Shown piece after piece: positions 61,949 to 64,000 of a DNA stretch of 64,000 bases. The notes below the pieces were generated by a model that saw nothing but the letters and a program-made list of their open reading frames with translations, was not told the DNA's origin and ran no database searches. Location of the stretch: positions 62,001-126,000 of the forward strand of contig NZ_VJMG01000047.1 of NCBI RefSeq assembly GCF_007004135.1. The letters are read 5' to 3'. A program made the position numbers and the translations under genes. Numbering within the stretch: position 1 is the stretch's first letter; each line of letters begins with the position of its first letter. Origin of the DNA: Affinirhizobium straminoryzae (lineage in GTDB: Bacteria > Pseudomonadota > Alphaproteobacteria > Rhizobiales > Rhizobiaceae).

Positions 61949-63073
61949 ATGGCGGATGTCGATGCCGTCGTCATCGGAGCCGGCGTCGTCGGGCTGGCGG
62001 CTGCGCGCGAACTTTCGCTGGCTGGCGCCTCCGTGCTGATCCTCGAGGAGGCGGGCGCCATCGGCACCGGCACCTCCTCGCGCAACAGCGAGGTCATCCA
62101 TGCCGGGCTCTACTATCCGAAGGGCAGCCTGAAGGCCCGGCTCTGCGTCGAAGGTCGCGAAAGGCTCTATGATTTCTGCCTGAGCCACGGCGTGGAGCAT
62201 CGCCGCGCCGGCAAGCTGGTCGTGGCGAGCGATCCCGGCGAACTGCAGGCGCTCGCGAACCTCAAGCAGAAGGGCGAGGCGAATGGCTGTACGGATCTGC
62301 GGCTGCTGACGCGCGTCGAAGCGGAAGCACGGGAGCCGGCGCTTGCCTGCGTCGGCGCCCTCCTGTCGCCCTCGACCGGCATCATCGACAGCCACGGTCT
62401 GATGTTGGCGCTACAGGGCGCTGCGGAGGAGAACGGTACGGCGATTGCCTTTCATGCCCCCTTCCTCTCGTCGCGTCGCATCCAGGACGGTTTTGTGGTG
62501 CAGGCCGGCGGCGCCGAACCGCTGGAGCTTTCCACCACGATGATCGTCAATGCCGCCGGCCTCGCCGCCTCGCAGGTGGCGCGGACCATTGACGGACTGC
62601 CGGTAGAGACGATTCCGGAGACCCGCTATGCCAGGGGCAACTACTTCCTGCTCGCCGGCCGGGCGCCGTTTGAGCATCTCATCTACCCGGCACCGCACAC
62701 CCACGGGCTCGGTGTGCATCTGACGCTCGATCTGGGTGGACAGGCCCGCTTCGGGCCGGATGTCGAATGGATCGATACCATCGACTACAAGGTGCGGCCG
62801 GAGCGCGTGGCCGGCTTTGCCGAGGCGATCCGCCGCTACTGGCCGGATCTGCCGGACGATGCGCTGGTACCCGGCTATAGCGGCATCCGCCCGAAAATCT
62901 GCGGACCGGACGATCCGGCAGCGGATTTCCGTATCGACGGGCCGGAGGTGCATGGCGTGCCGGGACTGGTCAATCTCTACGGCATCGAAAGCCCGGGGCT
63001 GACAGCCTCGCTGGCGATTGCCCGCGAAATCGGCGACCGGCTTCTGCCGGACCGGCGCACACAGGCCGCCTGA
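61949..63073 (+). CDS. FAD-dependent oxidoreductase, L-2-hydroxyglutarate oxidase type
   Basis: A 374-residue flavoprotein of the DAO superfamily. [17 protein letters not shown] is the FAD-binding start, and [20 protein letters not shown] is the mark of the L-2-hydroxyglutarate dehydrogenase/oxidase group (LhgO, L2HGDH). [16 protein letters not shown] is the C-terminal FAD part. It likely oxidises L-2-hydroxyglutarate or a similar 2-hydroxyacid to the keto acid. GGAGGAAA gives a strong ribosome site. It is coupled to the M20 gene and ends 5 bases from the convergent gene. Confidence 0.9.
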   Translation: MADVDAVVIGAGVVGLAAARELSLAGASVLILEEAGAIGTGTSSRNSEVIHAGLYYPKGSLKARLCVEGRERLYDFCLSHGVEHRRAGKLVVASDPGELQALANLKQKGEANGCTDLRLLTRVEAEAREPALACVGALLSPSTGIIDSHGLMLALQGAAEENGTAIAFHAPFLSSRRIQDGFVVQAGGAEPLELSTTMIVNAAGLAASQVARTIDGLPVETIPETRYARGNYFLLAGRAPFEHLIYPAPHTHGLGVHLTLDLGGQARFGPDVEWIDTIDYKVRPERVAGFAEAIRRYWPDLPDDALVPGYSGIRPKICGPDDPAADFRIDGPEVHGVPGLVNLYGIESPGLTASLAIAREIGDRLLPDRRTQAA

Positions 63074-63078
63074 CAGGC

Positions 63079-63897
63079 CTATCCGCTCTCGGCAAAGCGC
63101 AGCCTCGCCTTGATCGGCAGATGGTCGGAGGCGACGCGGGCAAGGGCAGTATCATGCACCTTGACCTCGCCAAGCAGGCCCGGCCGGTTGCTGATGATGC
63201 GGTCGAGCGCCAGCACCGGCAGGCGCGAGGGGAAGCTCGGCACGGCCGGCGGCATGCCGCGGAACATCGGCGCGAGCGAATGCAGCGCGGAACGGTCGCC
63301 CAGCCGCCATTCGTTGAGATCGCCCATCAGCAGCGTCGGCGCGTCGCCGCGCCCGGAGAGAATGTCGAGGATCATGCGCGCCTGCTGCTGGCGCGAGCGG
63401 TTGAGGAGGCCGAGATGGGCGGCGATGACCCGCAGCATCCGCCCGTCCTGCATGTCGAGTTCGGTGATGAGCGCACCGCGCGGCTCCAGCCCCGGCAGCT
63501 TCACCTGATGCACGTCGCGCACCGCGCCCTGCCGGAAGAACAGCACATTGCCATGCCAGCCATGCGCCTTGGCGACGCCTGACAGCGGCACCGGCTGCAA
63601 GCCCGTCTCGCGCTCCACCCAGGCAAGGTCCAGCAGGCCGCGCCGTTCGCCGAACCGGGTATCGGCCTCCTGCAGGGCGAGAAGATCCGGGCCGATCTCG
63701 CGGATCACCTGGGCGATGCGGCCGGGATCGAAGCGCCCGTCGACACCGACGCATTTGTGAACATTGTAGGAGGCGACCAGCAGCGAGGCATCCGCCCGGC
63801 CCTCCTCATCGTCACCGAGGACCGAGCCGCGTTGCCTGCGATTGCGTAGCGAGTGCAGAATGTTGGCCCGCAGGGTCGGATTCGTCAGTTGCGTCAT
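63079..63897 (-). CDS. Endonuclease/exonuclease/phosphatase-family protein
   Basis: A 272-residue EEP-superfamily phosphodiesterase. After a basic leader, VASYNVHKCVG carries the first metal-site Asn, LLALQEADTRFG the Glu, IAAHLGLLNRS and LLMGDLNEWR the His and Asp-Asn, and ASDHLPIKARLRF the C-terminal Asp-His pair. Substrates of this group range from nucleic acids to phospholipids; none can be assigned. The start at 63897 is the only ATG near the family N-terminus. Confidence 0.9.
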   Translation of the reverse strand: MTQLTNPTLRANILHSLRNRRQRGSVLGDDEEGRADASLLVASYNVHKCVGVDGRFDPGRIAQVIREIGPDLLALQEADTRFGERRGLLDLAWVERETGLQPVPLSGVAKAHGWHGNVLFFRQGAVRDVHQVKLPGLEPRGALITELDMQDGRMLRVIAAHLGLLNRSRQQQARMILDILSGRGDAPTLLMGDLNEWRLGDRSALHSLAPMFRGMPPAVPSFPSRLPVLALDRIISNRPGLLGEVKVHDTALARVASDHLPIKARLRFAESG

Positions 63898-64000
63898 GCC
63901 GTGGGCCAGAATGTCATCGCAGTCATCATGATCAGACTATAGCGCCTCGCGGCAGGGCTTCCAGAGCCTGCATCAAAGATAGGGTGAGCCGAGCCAGAGA
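63898..64000. other. Window end, non-coding
   Basis: About 100 bases upstream of the endonuclease-family gene with no supported gene start. Probably its promoter region. Confidence 0.4.

Overview
The window is chromosomal DNA from an alphaproteobacterium, almost certainly a member of the Rhizobiaceae (Rhizobium/Agrobacterium/Ensifer group). The pointers are ndvB/ndvA for cyclic beta-1,2-glucan synthesis and export, a SAM-II riboswitch before metA, exoD, CarD, an RpoH2-type sigma factor, PhaR, EcfG-type general-stress promoters (GGAAC-N16-CGTT), high GC content and dense gene packing. No insertion sequence, prophage, integrase, CRISPR array or toxin-antitoxin locus was seen. It reads as stable core genome rather than an island. 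The genus cannot be fixed from sequence reading alone.

Layout. 1-4.1 kb: partial tesB, a UbiH-type hydroxylase, and a leftward quality-control group (CnoX-like thioredoxin, LON-domain protein, Trm112-like protein) with a prolyl-tRNA editing protein. 4.4 kb: tRNA-Gly(GCC). 4.6-7.0 kb: two divergent citrate-synthase paralogues, one with an N-terminal DNA-binding domain. 7.0-10.5 kb: ECF sigma/anti-sigma pair, Bax-inhibitor-1 membrane protein, DUF2076 protein, exoD. 10.5-16.5 kb, leftward: aminotransferase, galM, a VWA protein, metA behind a SAM-II riboswitch and terminator, a NUDIX hydrolase and a MoxR ATPase. 16.9-23.8 kb: a 45-aa basic protein, thiamine pyrophosphokinase, Uup-type ABC-F ATPase, a single-domain response regulator with an EcfG promoter, and a TPP-riboswitch-controlled thiBPQ operon. 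24-31.8 kb: M48 lipoprotein protease, rpoH2 with an EcfG promoter, carD, fdxA, and an Hsp15-like/Suv3-like helicase pair. 32.3-35.8 kb: two small envelope proteins (the first behind an EcfG promoter), then phbB, phbA and divergent phaR. 36-43.8 kb: rpmF, a GST, mtgA, ispA, a LysE-type exporter, an OmpA-like lipoprotein, ispG, and an MFS/DeoR pair. 44-48.4 kb: pyruvate carboxylase and a LuxR solo. 48.7-60.2 kb: ndvA, a secreted esterase and the 2,824-residue ndvB. 60.7-64 kb: an M20 amidohydrolase, an FAD oxidoreductase of the L-2-hydroxyglutarate oxidase type, and an endonuclease/exonuclease/phosphatase-family protein.

How the genes fit together. Central carbon and storage metabolism (citrate-synthase paralogues, pyc, phbAB/phaR), thiamine and methionine supply under two riboswitches, and envelope biology (ndvAB, exoD, mtgA, OmpA-like lipoprotein) dominate. 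Three separate loci (single-domain response regulator, rpoH2, DUF3309 protein) carry close matches to the EcfG general-stress promoter, which suggests part of the general-stress regulon is visible here. The least explained items are the HTH-fused citrate synthase and its divergent partner, the metA-VWA arrangement inside a moxR group, the esterase behind a perfect 11-bp inverted repeat between ndvA and ndvB, and a LuxR solo whose start codon lies in a palindrome. None of these is a proven new system.
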